A DNA stretch of 64,000 nucleotides from Gordonia namibiensis NBRC 108229 (lineage in GTDB: Bacteria; Actinomycetota; Actinomycetes; Mycobacteriales; Mycobacteriaceae): contig NZ_BAHE01000024.1 in NCBI RefSeq assembly GCF_000298235.1, positions 31,362-95,361 on the forward strand, given 5' to 3'. The notes under the pieces were generated by a model, which saw nothing but the letters and a program-made list of their open reading frames with translations, did no database searches and was not told where the DNA came from. Within the stretch, counting starts at the first letter, position 1. Every line of letters starts with the position of its first letter. This document shows positions 27,660 through 36,390 of this stretch, one piece after another. The translations under genes and the position numbers were made by a program.

Positions 27660-28598
27660 CTACAGCGGCAGGAGGATGTTCTTCACCTGCGGATCGGTGG
27701 CCAGGAACTCCTGCACAGCGGGATCTTTGAACGCGGCGACGAGGTTCTTGATGTTGTCGGTGTTCTCCCACTCGGTGCCGATGGTCAGCTGTCCGGCGAA
27801 CTCGTCGGGGGCCGGGGGAGCGTAGATCTGCTTCTCGATCGGGATGTTCGCGGCCAGGTAGTACTCGGTGTAGCCGACGGTGGCATCGAGGTCGGCCAGC
27901 GACCGTGACTGTGCGGCGAAGTCGAGCAGCACGAACTGCAGGTTGCGCGGGTTGGTGGCGATGTCCTTCTGGGTCGCCTTCCACTTGTCGATGCCGGGCT
28001 TGAGGGTGATCAGGCCGGCGCGCTCCAGCAGCCAGAGACCCTGGGCCTCGTTCGCGGGATCGGAGTAGAGCGAGACCTTTGCGTTCTGCGGGAGATCCTG
28101 GGGGGTCTTGTACTTGTCCGACCAGATGCCGAAGCCCCAACGGAAGACGGGGGTGGCGGCGACTTCCTTGAAGTCAGGGTTGGCCTCGAGAACCTGCGAC
28201 AGCCACAGCTTGTGCTGATAGATGGTGCCGGCGACCTCGCCGTCACTGACCGCGCGGTTCAGGGTCGTCGAGTCGGCGAGGCCCTTGAACGCGACCTTGA
28301 TGTCGTACTTCGGTGCGACCTCCTCGGCGATGAACTCGACGAGGGCCTGCTCGGCGGCGTTGCCCTCGGCGGTGACCACGGTCAGCGTCGCGCCCGGGGT
28401 CTCGTTGGGGGAGGCCTCATCCGAGCCGAGGAAACGCCAGCCGAGCACACCGGCGAGTACGGCGACGACGACCAGGGCGCCGGCGATCAGCGGCCAGCGC
28501 CGCCGCTTGGAGATCTCGATGTCGGAGTTGCCTGCGGGCGGCGGTGTTTCGGACGATGTGCCCGACACGCCGGTGGCGGAACCGGTGTCTTGAGACAT
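27660..28598 (-). CDS. metQ: Methionine-type ABC transporter substrate-binding protein (MetQ/NlpA)
   Basis: Solute-binding component of a MetNIQ importer, 312 residues. NlpA/MetQ features include KVAFKGLADSTTLNRAV, GTIYQHKLWL, VSLYSDPANEAQGL and GYTEYY. Unlike usual MetQ it has no lipobox: a cytoplasmic tail of about 35 residues with KRRRWP leads into a transmembrane helix (about 37-57), so it is probably an anchored protein. Start at the second ATG (MSQDTG), preceded by AAAGG. Last gene of the NtaA-metN-metI-metQ set; ligand could be methionine or another sulfur compound. Confidence 0.87.
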   Translation of the reverse strand: MSQDTGSATGVSGTSSETPPPAGNSDIEISKRRRWPLIAGALVVVAVLAGVLGWRFLGSDEASPNETPGATLTVVTAEGNAAEQALVEFIAEEVAPKYDIKVAFKGLADSTTLNRAVSDGEVAGTIYQHKLWLSQVLEANPDFKEVAATPVFRWGFGIWSDKYKTPQDLPQNAKVSLYSDPANEAQGLWLLERAGLITLKPGIDKWKATQKDIATNPRNLQFVLLDFAAQSRSLADLDATVGYTEYYLAANIPIEKQIYAPPAPDEFAGQLTIGTEWENTDNIKNLVAAFKDPAVQEFLATDPQVKNILLPL

Positions 28599-28661
28599 GG
28601 TTGGACCTTTCAAGTGTGTGGTGAAGGTGATGCGAGGTGTACGTGCGGGGGAGCCCCGGGG

Positions 28662-29369
28662 TCAGTGGTTGACGCGCTTGGAGGTCACCGGGTTGAGGCT
28701 GCGTGCGAGCGCGTCGCCGGCCAGCTGGATGAGCGCGACGGTGATCACGAGGACGATGATCGTCGCGACCATGACGCCCTGGTCGAATCGCTGGTAGCCG
28801 TAGGTGACCGCCACGTAGCCGAGGCCGCCGGCGCCGATCGTGCCGGCGATGGTCGAGTACTCGATCATCGCGATGGTGTTGATGGTCAGGCCGCCCACGA
28901 TGCTCGGCAGCGCCTCGGGAACCTGTGCCTTCCAGATGATCTGGGCGTTCGAGCCACCTGAGGCCCGGGCGACGTCGATGGTCGACGCCGGCACCGACCG
29001 CAGCGAGTTCTCCACGATGCGGGTGAAGAAGGCGATACCGGCGATCGACATCGGGACGACCGCCGCGGCGATGCCGATGTTGGTGCCCGTGACGAGGCGG
29101 GTGAACGGGATGATCGCCGTCATCAGCACCAGGAACGGCAGCGAGCGGCCGATGCTGATGACCCACGACAGCGGCGTGTGTAGCGCCCGGTTTTCGAAAA
29201 GCCCACCGGGCGCGAGGTTGTGGACCAGCGCGCCGAGCGGGACGCCGACGACGAGGACGACGACCATCACGATGCTGACCATGAGGACGGTGTCGATGAA
29301 CGCCGGCCACAGCAGATCGGGGATCTCGTCGAGCGGCACGGTGATGGCCGCCAGGTTGATCGTGCTCAT
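28662..29369 (-). CDS. metI: Methionine-type ABC transporter permease MetI
   Basis: Inner-membrane permease of 235 residues with about five helices. The EAA loop reads EALPSIVGGLTINTIAMIEY preceded by ASGGSNAQIIWKAQVP, typical of MetI. ATG start overlaps the metN stop (ATGA), so the two are translationally coupled. Confidence 0.92.
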   Translation of the reverse strand: MSTINLAAITVPLDEIPDLLWPAFIDTVLMVSIVMVVVLVVGVPLGALVHNLAPGGLFENRALHTPLSWVISIGRSLPFLVLMTAIIPFTRLVTGTNIGIAAAVVPMSIAGIAFFTRIVENSLRSVPASTIDVARASGGSNAQIIWKAQVPEALPSIVGGLTINTIAMIEYSTIAGTIGAGGLGYVAVTYGYQRFDQGVMVATIIVLVITVALIQLAGDALARSLNPVTSKRVNH

Positions 29370-30439
29370 GCTGCCACCTCCGCCTTTTTCTTCTCGAGCG
29401 CGTCGCCGTCGGCCCGGTGCTCGAGACCGCCGACGGGATCGGTGTCCGGTTCAGGTGCTTCTCCGACGCGCGCGGCGAGTCCGAGTTCGCTTGCCGCACC
29501 GACGAATGCAGACGCATGGCCGGCAGGGACGGAGACGGTGAGATCGCCGAAGGCGGTGCCGTCGATGGTCTGGACGTTGGCTCCGAGGACCGAGATCGGG
29601 ATGCCCAGGCTCCCGCCGAGGCGGGTGAGCCAGTCGGCCGGCACGGTCGTCGAGTTGTAGACGACGTTGACCGCGGTCTGGTCGCCGGTCGCGGACGCGC
29701 TGGGGCCACGGGGCCGGAGAGCCCGTCCGAGAACGGAATCCGGGTCCAGCACGAGCTCTTCGAGACGTCCGTGTTCGACGATCCGGCCGTGGTCGAGTCG
29801 ACCGACGGTGTCGGCGACACGCACGATGGTGTCCATCTCGTGCGTGATGAAGACGACCGCGAGGCCCAACTCGTCCCGGACCTCGGTCAACAGCCGGAGG
29901 AAGGTGTCGGTGGCGGCCGGGTCGAGCCCGGAGGTGGCCTCGTCGGACAGCAGCACCGACGGCTTCAGCGCCAGAGCACGTGCGATGCCCACACGTTGAC
30001 GCTGGCCGCCGGAGAGCTGATGCGGGTAGAGATTCGCCTTGTCGGCCAGCCCCACGAGGTCGAGTAGGTCGGCGACCCGTGACCGGGTGGACGCCTTCGT
30101 CGCCCCCAGATACTCCAGCGGGAGGGCAACGTTCTGGGCGGCGGTCCGCCGCGAGAGGAGGCTCGCCGACTGGAAGACCGTGCCGATCCGGCGGCGGGCG
30201 TCGCGCAGTCCGGAGGTGCCGAGGGCGGTGAGGTCCTCACCGTTGACGACGACCTTGCCCGAAGTGGGGCGTTCCAGGAGGTTGAGGCAGCGCGCGAGCG
30301 TGCTCTTGCCTGCGCCGGACGGTCCGACGACGGCGAAGATCTCGCCGGAGTCGACGGTGAACTCCACTTCGTCGAGAACAGTGGTCGGGTTCGGCGATCC
30401 GACCCCGAAAACCTTGGTGAGTCCAACGACTTCGATCAT
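29366..30439 (-). CDS. metN: Methionine-type ABC transporter ATP-binding protein MetN
   Basis: ATPase of the importer, 357 residues. Walker A GPSGAGKST, signature LSGGQRQRVGIARAL, Walker B VLLSDEATSGLD and the switch His (FITHEMD) are intact. The C-terminal 80-90 residues form a NIL domain (VNVVYN...GTAFGDLTVSV), the methionine-sensing domain that inhibits MetN. Start at the ATG 13 bp after the monooxygenase stop. Confidence 0.93.
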   Translation of the reverse strand: MIEVVGLTKVFGVGSPNPTTVLDEVEFTVDSGEIFAVVGPSGAGKSTLARCLNLLERPTSGKVVVNGEDLTALGTSGLRDARRRIGTVFQSASLLSRRTAAQNVALPLEYLGATKASTRSRVADLLDLVGLADKANLYPHQLSGGQRQRVGIARALALKPSVLLSDEATSGLDPAATDTFLRLLTEVRDELGLAVVFITHEMDTIVRVADTVGRLDHGRIVEHGRLEELVLDPDSVLGRALRPRGPSASATGDQTAVNVVYNSTTVPADWLTRLGGSLGIPISVLGANVQTIDGTAFGDLTVSVPAGHASAFVGAASELGLAARVGEAPEPDTDPVGGLEHRADGDALEKKKAEVAA

Positions 30440-30452
30440 CGTGCGGTCCCGA

Positions 30453-31934
30453 TCACTTCGTTCCGGCGGCGGCGAGGCGGTTGCGCTCACGGATCGAGTC
30501 GTCGATCGTGGAGTTCACGCCGCCGACCCGGTAGGTCGAACCGCGGTGGTTCTCGGGCAGGTGGTCGCCACGACCGAAGAGCTTGTGCCGCAACGTGCCC
30601 GGGACGTATTCACGGTCGTAGACGCCGCGGCGCTCGAGCGCGGGGATCACGTGGGTGACGATGTCCTCGAAGGAACCCGGGGTGACGGCGTAGGCGACGT
30701 TGAAGCCGTCCACGTCGGTCTCGGCGACCCAGTCCTGCAACTGTTCGGCGACCTCGTCGCCAGAGCCGATCAGGACGGGGCCCATGCCGCCGATGCCGCC
30801 CCAGGCCGCGATGTCGCGGACACGCCATTCCTCGCCGCTCTCCGAGGCCTGCTGGAACGCGGCGACCGCCGACTGGATGGCGTTGCTCTCCACGTTGCCG
30901 ATCGGCTCGTCGATGTTGTAGCTCGCGAGGTCGATGCCCATCCATCCGGACATGAACACCAGTGCGCCCTCTTCGCTCGCATAGGACTGGTACTCGGCGG
31001 CTTTCGCGCGCGCCGCCTCGGGCGTCGAGTCGGTGATGATGGTGAGCAGCGTGTAGATCTTGGCGTCGTAGGCGTCGCGCCCGGCGAGGACGAGTTCCTC
31101 GCGGATCTTGCTCACGACGTCGCGCAGGATGGCCTTGGTCGGCGCGGCGACGAAGATGGCCTCGGCGTTCTCTGCCGCGAAGCGGCGCCCGCGAGGAGAG
31201 GCACCGGCCTGGTAGATGACCGGCGAGCCCTGCGGCGACGGCTCGGACAGATGAATGCCCGGGACCTTGAAGTGCTTGCCCTCGTGTCCGATGTGGTGGA
31301 CCTTGGCCGGGTCGGCGAAGATGCCCGCCTCGCGGTCGCGCCGGACCGCGTCCCGCTCCCAAGAACCCTCCCAGAGCTTGTAGAGCACGGTCAGGTACTC
31401 GTCGGCGTGGTCGTAGCGGTCGTCGTGCGCGAGCTGGTCGTCGTCGCCCATGTTGCGCGCACCCGACGGCAGGTAGCCGGTCACGACGTTCCAGCCGACA
31501 CGGCCCCGGGTGAGGTGGTCGAGCGTCGACATGCGGCGCGCGAACGGATAGGGATGCTCGAAACCGGTCGCGGTGGTGACGCCGAATCCGAGGTTCTTGG
31601 TCGCGTGCGCCATCGCCGAGACCAGCAGAAGCGGGTCGTTGACGGGGATCTGGGCGCCCTGGCGGATCGCGGCTTCATCGGTGCCGGACAGGACGTCGTA
31701 AGTCCCGAGGACGTCGGCGATGAACAGGCCGTCGAAGCCGCCGGTCTCCAACAGGCGGGCGAGATCGACCCAGTAGTCGATGGTGTTGTAGTTCCACGAG
31801 CGGTCGCTCGGATGGCGCCACAGGCCTGGGGACTGGTGCGCAACGCAATTCATGTCGAAGGCGTTGAAGCGGATCTTTCGGGTGGAGCGCGCGCCGCTGT
31901 CGGGGGTCACGGCAGGCTGGTTCTGTTCAGACAC
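30453..31934 (-). CDS. NtaA/SnaA/DszA-family FMN-dependent monooxygenase
   Basis: Luciferase-fold enzyme of 493 residues, the long form typical of NtaA, SnaA and DszA. Visible: FNAFDMNCVAHQSPGLW, LETGGFDGLFIADVLG, RVGWNVVTGYLP, the Gly-rich YQAGASPRGRRFAA and the C-terminal GDHLPENHRGSTYR. It needs FMNH2 and O2; likely substrates are sulfur- or nitrogen-containing organics. Being first gene of an operon with metNIQ suggests it breaks down an imported organosulfur compound (inference). GTG start. DszA is one possible relative, but a DszA identity cannot be asserted. Confidence 0.86.
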   Translation of the reverse strand: MSEQNQPAVTPDSGARSTRKIRFNAFDMNCVAHQSPGLWRHPSDRSWNYNTIDYWVDLARLLETGGFDGLFIADVLGTYDVLSGTDEAAIRQGAQIPVNDPLLLVSAMAHATKNLGFGVTTATGFEHPYPFARRMSTLDHLTRGRVGWNVVTGYLPSGARNMGDDDQLAHDDRYDHADEYLTVLYKLWEGSWERDAVRRDREAGIFADPAKVHHIGHEGKHFKVPGIHLSEPSPQGSPVIYQAGASPRGRRFAAENAEAIFVAAPTKAILRDVVSKIREELVLAGRDAYDAKIYTLLTIITDSTPEAARAKAAEYQSYASEEGALVFMSGWMGIDLASYNIDEPIGNVESNAIQSAVAAFQQASESGEEWRVRDIAAWGGIGGMGPVLIGSGDEVAEQLQDWVAETDVDGFNVAYAVTPGSFEDIVTHVIPALERRGVYDREYVPGTLRHKLFGRGDHLPENHRGSTYRVGGVNSTIDDSIRERNRLAAAGTK

Positions 31935-31990
31935 CGGAAGAATGATGCTGACGGATCTGCAGACCCGCCATCTTTGCGCGCACGGCGAAC

Positions 31991-31996
31991 TAAAAT
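31991..31996 (+). promoter_or_regulatory. -10 element of a leaderless DinB-family transcript
   Basis: TAAAAT ends 7 bp before the ATG at 32003, placing the transcript start at the start codon. No ribosome site precedes that ATG. No good -35 is seen. Confidence 0.45.
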
Positions 31997-32002
31997 TGCC
32001 GC

Positions 32003-32506
32003 ATGCGCGCCACAGATGTGCTAATCGATGGTCTCGGACGCATCTCCGAGAATGTTCACGCGGTGCTCGACGACGTGGATTCGGAGGTCCTGAACCGGGC
32101 GCCGGCCCCGGGCTCCAATACCATCGCCTGGCTGGTGTGGCATCTCTCGCGTGTTCAGGACTCTCACATCGCCGATGTCGCCGGCACCGACGAGGTGTGG
32201 GTGACCGGCGGATGGGCCGACCGGTTCGGTCTGCCGATCCCGCCGGCCGACATCGGATACGGGCATTCGGCCGACGAGGTGGCCCGAGTGGTGGTCCACG
32301 ATCCCGGTCTGCTCCGGGACTACTACGACGCCACCCACGCGGTCAGTGTCGACTACATTGCGTCACTGGCAGATTCAGATCTGGACCGGGTCGTCGACAC
32401 CAACTGGGACCCGCCGGTGACGCTCGGAGTCCGGCTGGTCAGTGTCGTCGACGACGACGCGCAGCACATCGGGCAGGCCGCCTATCTGCGAGGCCTGTTC
32501 TCCTGA
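32003..32506 (+). CDS. DinB family protein (DUF664)
   Basis: A 167-residue DinB-superfamily protein, a four-helix bundle with a divalent metal site. The three expected histidines appear in WHLSRVQDSH and DDDAQHIGQ. Members in this order include mycothiol-dependent transferases, but the substrate here is unknown. Divergent from the NtaA-like gene. No signal peptide. Confidence 0.8.
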   Translation: MRATDVLIDGLGRISENVHAVLDDVDSEVLNRAPAPGSNTIAWLVWHLSRVQDSHIADVAGTDEVWVTGGWADRFGLPIPPADIGYGHSADEVARVVVHDPGLLRDYYDATHAVSVDYIASLADSDLDRVVDTNWDPPVTLGVRLVSVVDDDAQHIGQAAYLRGLFS

Positions 32507-32518
32507 ACGACTTCGGCG

Positions 32519-33412
32519 TCAGTCGCGAAGGGTCTGTGACGGCAGTCTTCCGTAGCGTCCGCGGTACATCTGGGAGAAGCGGCCGAGGTTGCCGAAACCC
32601 CACGAGTGGGCGATCTCCGCGACGGTGACGGTGGACGGGTTCTCCCGGAGAAGCTGGTGGTGGGCGCGTTCGAGACGCGTCTGCCGTAGATACTCCGTCG
32701 GGCTCATCTGCAGATGCTGCCGGAATCCCTGCTGCAGTGCGCGGACGCCGACCCCTGCGGCGACGGCGAGCCGTGTGACGGTGAGGTCCTCGTCGGGCGA
32801 GCGTTCGATCAGTTCGACGGCCTTGCGGATCTGGCGCGGCACAGCCGGCCGGTCGTCGCCGGGGATGGCCAGTAGCGGATGGGTTGCCACGAGGGTGGTC
32901 GCGGTCATTCGCGACATCTGTTCGCTCAGTAGTGGTGAACGGCTCAGTTCGCCGGCCATCCGGGCATCCCGTTCAGCGACTGCGACGACGGACTGCCAGC
33001 TGCGCGCCGAGGCCGTTGTCGCGGGGTCGCCGAGTCCGAATCGCACCGGGCGAGTGGTGTCGGCGCCCGCGAGTTGGGCGGCCTCGACGACGGAGGTGAG
33101 AGGTAGTCGGAGAGTTCGGAGTTGGCAGTTCTGCCGCCAGGTGAGTTCGAACGCGCGATAGGAGTCGATGGCGACGGATTCGCCCGGCCCGAGGGTGCGC
33201 GATTCGGCGCCCGATCGGATCGTGAGCCGGCCCCGCATCGGTGTGGACACGAGCACCCAGGCCCCCAGCGGGTCCGGGTCGATGCGTACGTCCGTGCCGT
33301 AACGGAGAGTGTGGATGGCGACGTCGGATACCGTGACCTCGGTTTGGATGGCTCGAAAATCCCGTGAGGAGCCGTATACGTTGTCCGTATGACTACGTTT
33401 GTCCTGATTCAC
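32519..33412 (-). CDS. AraC family transcriptional regulator
   Basis: A 297-residue regulator: an AraC-binding-like N-terminal domain (about 20-170) and a C-terminal double helix-turn-helix (about 200-297) with VAAGVGVRALQQGFRQH and the signature IAHSWGFGNLGRFSQMYRGRYG. No ATG exists near the conserved beginning; the best start is GTG 33412 with AGGA just upstream, which places 24 bp inside the 5' end of the divergent hydrolase gene. It probably regulates that hydrolase and itself. Confidence 0.8.
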   Translation of the reverse strand: MNQDKRSHTDNVYGSSRDFRAIQTEVTVSDVAIHTLRYGTDVRIDPDPLGAWVLVSTPMRGRLTIRSGAESRTLGPGESVAIDSYRAFELTWRQNCQLRTLRLPLTSVVEAAQLAGADTTRPVRFGLGDPATTASARSWQSVVAVAERDARMAGELSRSPLLSEQMSRMTATTLVATHPLLAIPGDDRPAVPRQIRKAVELIERSPDEDLTVTRLAVAAGVGVRALQQGFRQHLQMSPTEYLRQTRLERAHHQLLRENPSTVTVAEIAHSWGFGNLGRFSQMYRGRYGRLPSQTLRD

Positions 33413-34114
33413 GGTTCCTGGCACGACGGTCCGCTGTGGGAGCCGGTGATCACCGAACTCGAGGCTCTCGGCCACACCGCATACGGTCCCACCGTTGCGG
33501 GTCACGGGAGGGGGGCCGACAAGAACGTGACCCACGATGACTGTGTGAAATCGATCGTCGATTATGTGGAGAGCAACGATCTGGCGGACTTCGTGCTCCT
33601 CGGTCACAGTTACGGCGGTACCGTGATCGCCCGTCTCGCCGAGGAGATCCCCGAGCGGATTCAGCGGTTGATCTTCTGGAATGCCTTTGTGCCGCAGCCG
33701 GGCAACAGCCTGATGGACGAGGCTCCGCCTCACTACCGGGAACTGTTCACGAGCCTGGCAGCCGCCACCGATGACAACACCGTCATGTTGCCGTTCCCGG
33801 TGTGGCGGGAGGCCTTCATCCAGGACGCTGATCTGGAGACCGCGACGCGGACCTACGAGCTGTTGTCGCCGGAACCGCTGCAGCCGATGGCCGACAAACT
33901 CGACCTCACGCGGTTCTACCAGAGTGAGATCCCGAAGAGTTACATCAACGCGACGGAGGACATCGCGCTGCCGCCGGGTGAGTGGGGCTGGCACCCGCGG
34001 ATGTCGTCGCGGCTGGGTATGTACCGGCTCGTGCAGCTGCCGGGTTCGCATGAGGTGATGTTCACCAATCCGAAGCTGCTGGCAGCGAAGATCGTGGAAG
34101 CGGGCCGACCCTAG
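33389..34114 (+). CDS. Alpha/beta hydrolase (esterase)
   Basis: A 241-residue cytoplasmic hydrolase of the plant salicylate-esterase/hydroxynitrile-lyase type. LIHGSWHD forms the oxyanion strand, GHSYGG carries the nucleophile Ser, and LPGSHEVMF near the end carries the His. Substrate unknown. ATG 33389 lies inside the divergent AraC reading frame, so the two genes overlap head to head. Confidence 0.85.
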   Translation: MTTFVLIHGSWHDGPLWEPVITELEALGHTAYGPTVAGHGRGADKNVTHDDCVKSIVDYVESNDLADFVLLGHSYGGTVIARLAEEIPERIQRLIFWNAFVPQPGNSLMDEAPPHYRELFTSLAAATDDNTVMLPFPVWREAFIQDADLETATRTYELLSPEPLQPMADKLDLTRFYQSEIPKSYINATEDIALPPGEWGWHPRMSSRLGMYRLVQLPGSHEVMFTNPKLLAAKIVEAGRP

Positions 34115-34135
34115 GGCTCCAGGCCGGTCGCCTCA

Positions 34136-34155
34136 TTCGCACCCGTGGGTGCGAA
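34136..34155. terminator. Bidirectional terminator hairpin
   Basis: TTCGCACCC-GT-GGGTGCGAA, a perfect 9-bp stem between the convergent hydrolase (+) and secreted protein (-) genes. Confidence 0.7.
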
Positions 34156-34158
34156 GGA

Positions 34159-34575
34159 TCAGGACCTGCAGCCCTTGAAGGTCTGGAAATCGCCGGCAAA
34201 CGCGGGGCCGCCCTTGCAGGTCGGGGCGTTCTTGCCGTCGACGACGACCTCGGCGCCCGGTCCGGCGATGCCGATGGCCAGGCCGCCGCGCACACCGGTC
34301 ATGGTCACGGTCGCACCGGGGCCGAGTGCGATGGCCGCGGGTCCGGCGAAGTTGTCCGCAGTCGAGGTGGCCTTGCCGCCGTTGTCGGTGATGGCGAGCG
34401 CGAGACCGTTGGGGCCCGACTCGGCGCTGCAGGAGGTCGTGGAGGAGCTTTGACCGGGCAGGGCCGGACACACCGACGGTGCTGCACCGGCCGACGGGGC
34501 GGCGGCGAGCGATACCGCGGTGGCACCTGCCGCCGCGACGACAAAACCGAGGGCTGTACGCGCAACTGTCTTCAT
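34159..34575 (-). CDS. Small secreted protein
   Basis: A 138-residue exported protein. Signal peptide to about residue 32 (AGA|AP), then a mature chain with four cysteines (SVCPAL, TSCSAE, PTCKGG, KGCRS) that could form two disulfides, and a Gly/Ala-rich beta-type repeat (LALAITDNGG, AIALGPGA, LAIGIAGPGAEV). I do not recognise a named family with confidence. Start at ATG 34575, with AAAGGAG 6-8 bp upstream. Confidence 0.75.
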   Translation of the reverse strand: MKTVARTALGFVVAAAGATAVSLAAAPSAGAAPSVCPALPGQSSSTTSCSAESGPNGLALAITDNGGKATSTADNFAGPAAIALGPGATVTMTGVRGGLAIGIAGPGAEVVVDGKNAPTCKGGPAFAGDFQTFKGCRS

Positions 34576-34718
34576 TTTCGGACTCCTTTGTCGAGTACTC
34601 GGCGAGTACCGGGTTGGGGTGTCGTGCATATGCGATTCGGATTCGCCGCGGGGCCGGATGGGCGGCCGGGGAAATCGTCCCGCACGAGGTGGATGCCCAT
34701 TGCGCGTAAGTTGAAACT

Positions 34719-35651
34719 GTGCAATTGCGAATTTTCACCGAACCCCAGCAAGGTGCGACCTACGATCAGCTGCTCGCCGTGGCGAAGGCGACCGAGGATC
34801 TCGGCTACGACGCCTTCTTCCGTTCCGACCACTACAGCGGCATGGGTGGCGACGGGTTGCCGGGCCCGTCCGACGCGTGGATCACGCTGGCGGGTCTCGC
34901 GCGTGAGACCTCGCGCATCCGCCTGGGCACGCTGGTCTCGTCGGCCACCTTCCGTCTCCCGGGCCCGTTCGCGATTGCGGTCGCCAACGTCGACCAGATG
35001 AGTGGCGGCCGAATCGAACTGGGGCTCGGGGCCGGCTGGTACGAGCCCGAGCACAAGGCCTACGGGATCCCGTTCCCGTCGATCAAGGAACGGTTCGATC
35101 GTCTCGAGGAAAGCTTCGAGATCATCACCGGCCTGTGGGGCACGCCTGAGGGCAGTCAGTTCGATTACCGCGGTGAGCATTTCCAGATCAGCAACTCCCC
35201 GGCACTCCCGAAGCCGGTGCAGAACCCGCGTCCGCCGATCATCGTCGGTGGCAGCGGAAAGAAGCGCACGCCGGCGTTGGCGGCGCGGTTCGCCGATGAG
35301 TTCAACGTGGTGTTCCAGCCCGTCGACGTCGCTCGCGAGTTGATCGGCAACGTGCGCGCGGCCTGTGCCGCAGCAGGACGTCGTCCCGAGACGATGACGT
35401 ACTCGGGAGCTCTCGTCTTGTGTTGCGGCAGTACCGAAGCCGAGTTCCGGCGTCGCGCCGAGGCGATCGGCCGGGAACCGGACGAACTGCGTGAGAACGG
35501 CGCCGCGGGCACGCCGGACGAGGTCGCGGCCAAGATCGAGAGCTACCGCGAACTCGGTATCACCCGGATGTATCTCCAGACACTGGATCTCGACGACCTC
35601 GACCACCTCGACCTGGTTGCGTCGAAGGTGGCACCGCAGCTCGGCGGTTGA
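34719..35651 (+). CDS. LLM-class F420-dependent oxidoreductase
   Basis: Luciferase-like oxidoreductase of 310 residues of the actinobacterial F420-linked group. FFRSDHYSGMG, LGTLVSSATFRLPG, GRIELGLGAGWYEPEH and the C-terminal MYLQTLDLDDLDHL match that group. The cofactor call (F420 rather than FMN) rests on family resemblance. Substrate unknown. GTG start; ends 14 bp before the convergent pirin pseudogene. Confidence 0.83.
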   Translation: MQLRIFTEPQQGATYDQLLAVAKATEDLGYDAFFRSDHYSGMGGDGLPGPSDAWITLAGLARETSRIRLGTLVSSATFRLPGPFAIAVANVDQMSGGRIELGLGAGWYEPEHKAYGIPFPSIKERFDRLEESFEIITGLWGTPEGSQFDYRGEHFQISNSPALPKPVQNPRPPIIVGGSGKKRTPALAARFADEFNVVFQPVDVARELIGNVRAACAAAGRRPETMTYSGALVLCCGSTEAEFRRRAEAIGREPDELRENGAAGTPDEVAAKIESYRELGITRMYLQTLDLDDLDHLDLVASKVAPQLGG

Positions 35652-35665
35652 CCCGGCAGGAAGGC

Positions 35666-36390
35666 TCAGGCGACGCCGGCGTGCATCTCCCAGAACAGGA
35701 TCTCGGCTCCGCCGGGACTGTGCACGGAGATCTCGCCGGCGTTTCTGGTGCGTACGGCATCACCCTCGCCGAGGGCCGTGCCGTCGAGTTCGACGCTCCC
35801 TCGTGCGACGTACAGGTGACCGTAGGGTGCGTCGGGCAGCGTCACCGTCTTTCCGGCCGGCATCCGCGCGACATGCAGGGCGGCGGCGGAGTTGTTGATC
35901 GTCACCGGCGTCGTCGTCGCGTGGCGGGACAGTCCGGAGACGACGACCACGAGTTCGCCGGTCGCCAGGGCACCGGAGACGTCGGCCTCGGCGTATCCGG
36001 GTTCGAGGTCGGCCTCGTCGGGTGCGACCCACATCTGGACGACGCGAAGGTCGGTGCCGTCGAGGCGGCCGGTGGCGTTGCCCTCGCTGTGGGCGATCCC
36101 TCGACCGGCCGTCATGCGTTGCACCACTCCGGGTTTCAGGATTCCGTGCCCGTTGAATCGCGGTGGCGCAGTGCGCCTTCGAGAACCCATGTGACGATCT
36201 CGGCATCGCGGTGCTGATGGCGGTCGAGCCCCTCGCCCGCGTCGACCCGATCGTCGTTGTGCACGAGCAGGACTCCGTGGGCGTTGGCCGCAAGGTCGAA
36301 GTTGCCCGTCGCCGGGAAGGACTGCCAGGACTCGAGCCACTCGTTGCGCCAGTGGTGACGCTCGTCAGCCCGGATGATGGTGAGCGACAT
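35666..36390 (-). pseudogene. Pirin family protein, interrupted by a frameshift
   Basis: Reads MSLTIIRADERHHW... with the pirin motif DRHQHRDAEIVTWVLEGAL in one frame up to about base 36159, then must change frame to continue NGHGILKPGVVQRMTAGRGIAHSE to the end. The shift falls in the codons for the conserved RDS(x)NG turn near 36155-36159, consistent with loss of one base; the total, 725 bp, is one short of 242 codons. In frame 1 the protein would end at about 84 residues. Either a real pseudogene or a sequencing error. ATG overlaps the marR stop (TGATG), so it belongs to the pirin-marR-pirin operon. Confidence 0.8.

Noticed and set aside
30453..31934. DszA and a dibenzothiophene desulfurisation (dszABC) operon
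   Set aside because: Only one NtaA/DszA-family gene is present, next to metNIQ; no dszB, and the DszC-like SfnB is in another operon with SsuD and SfnG.
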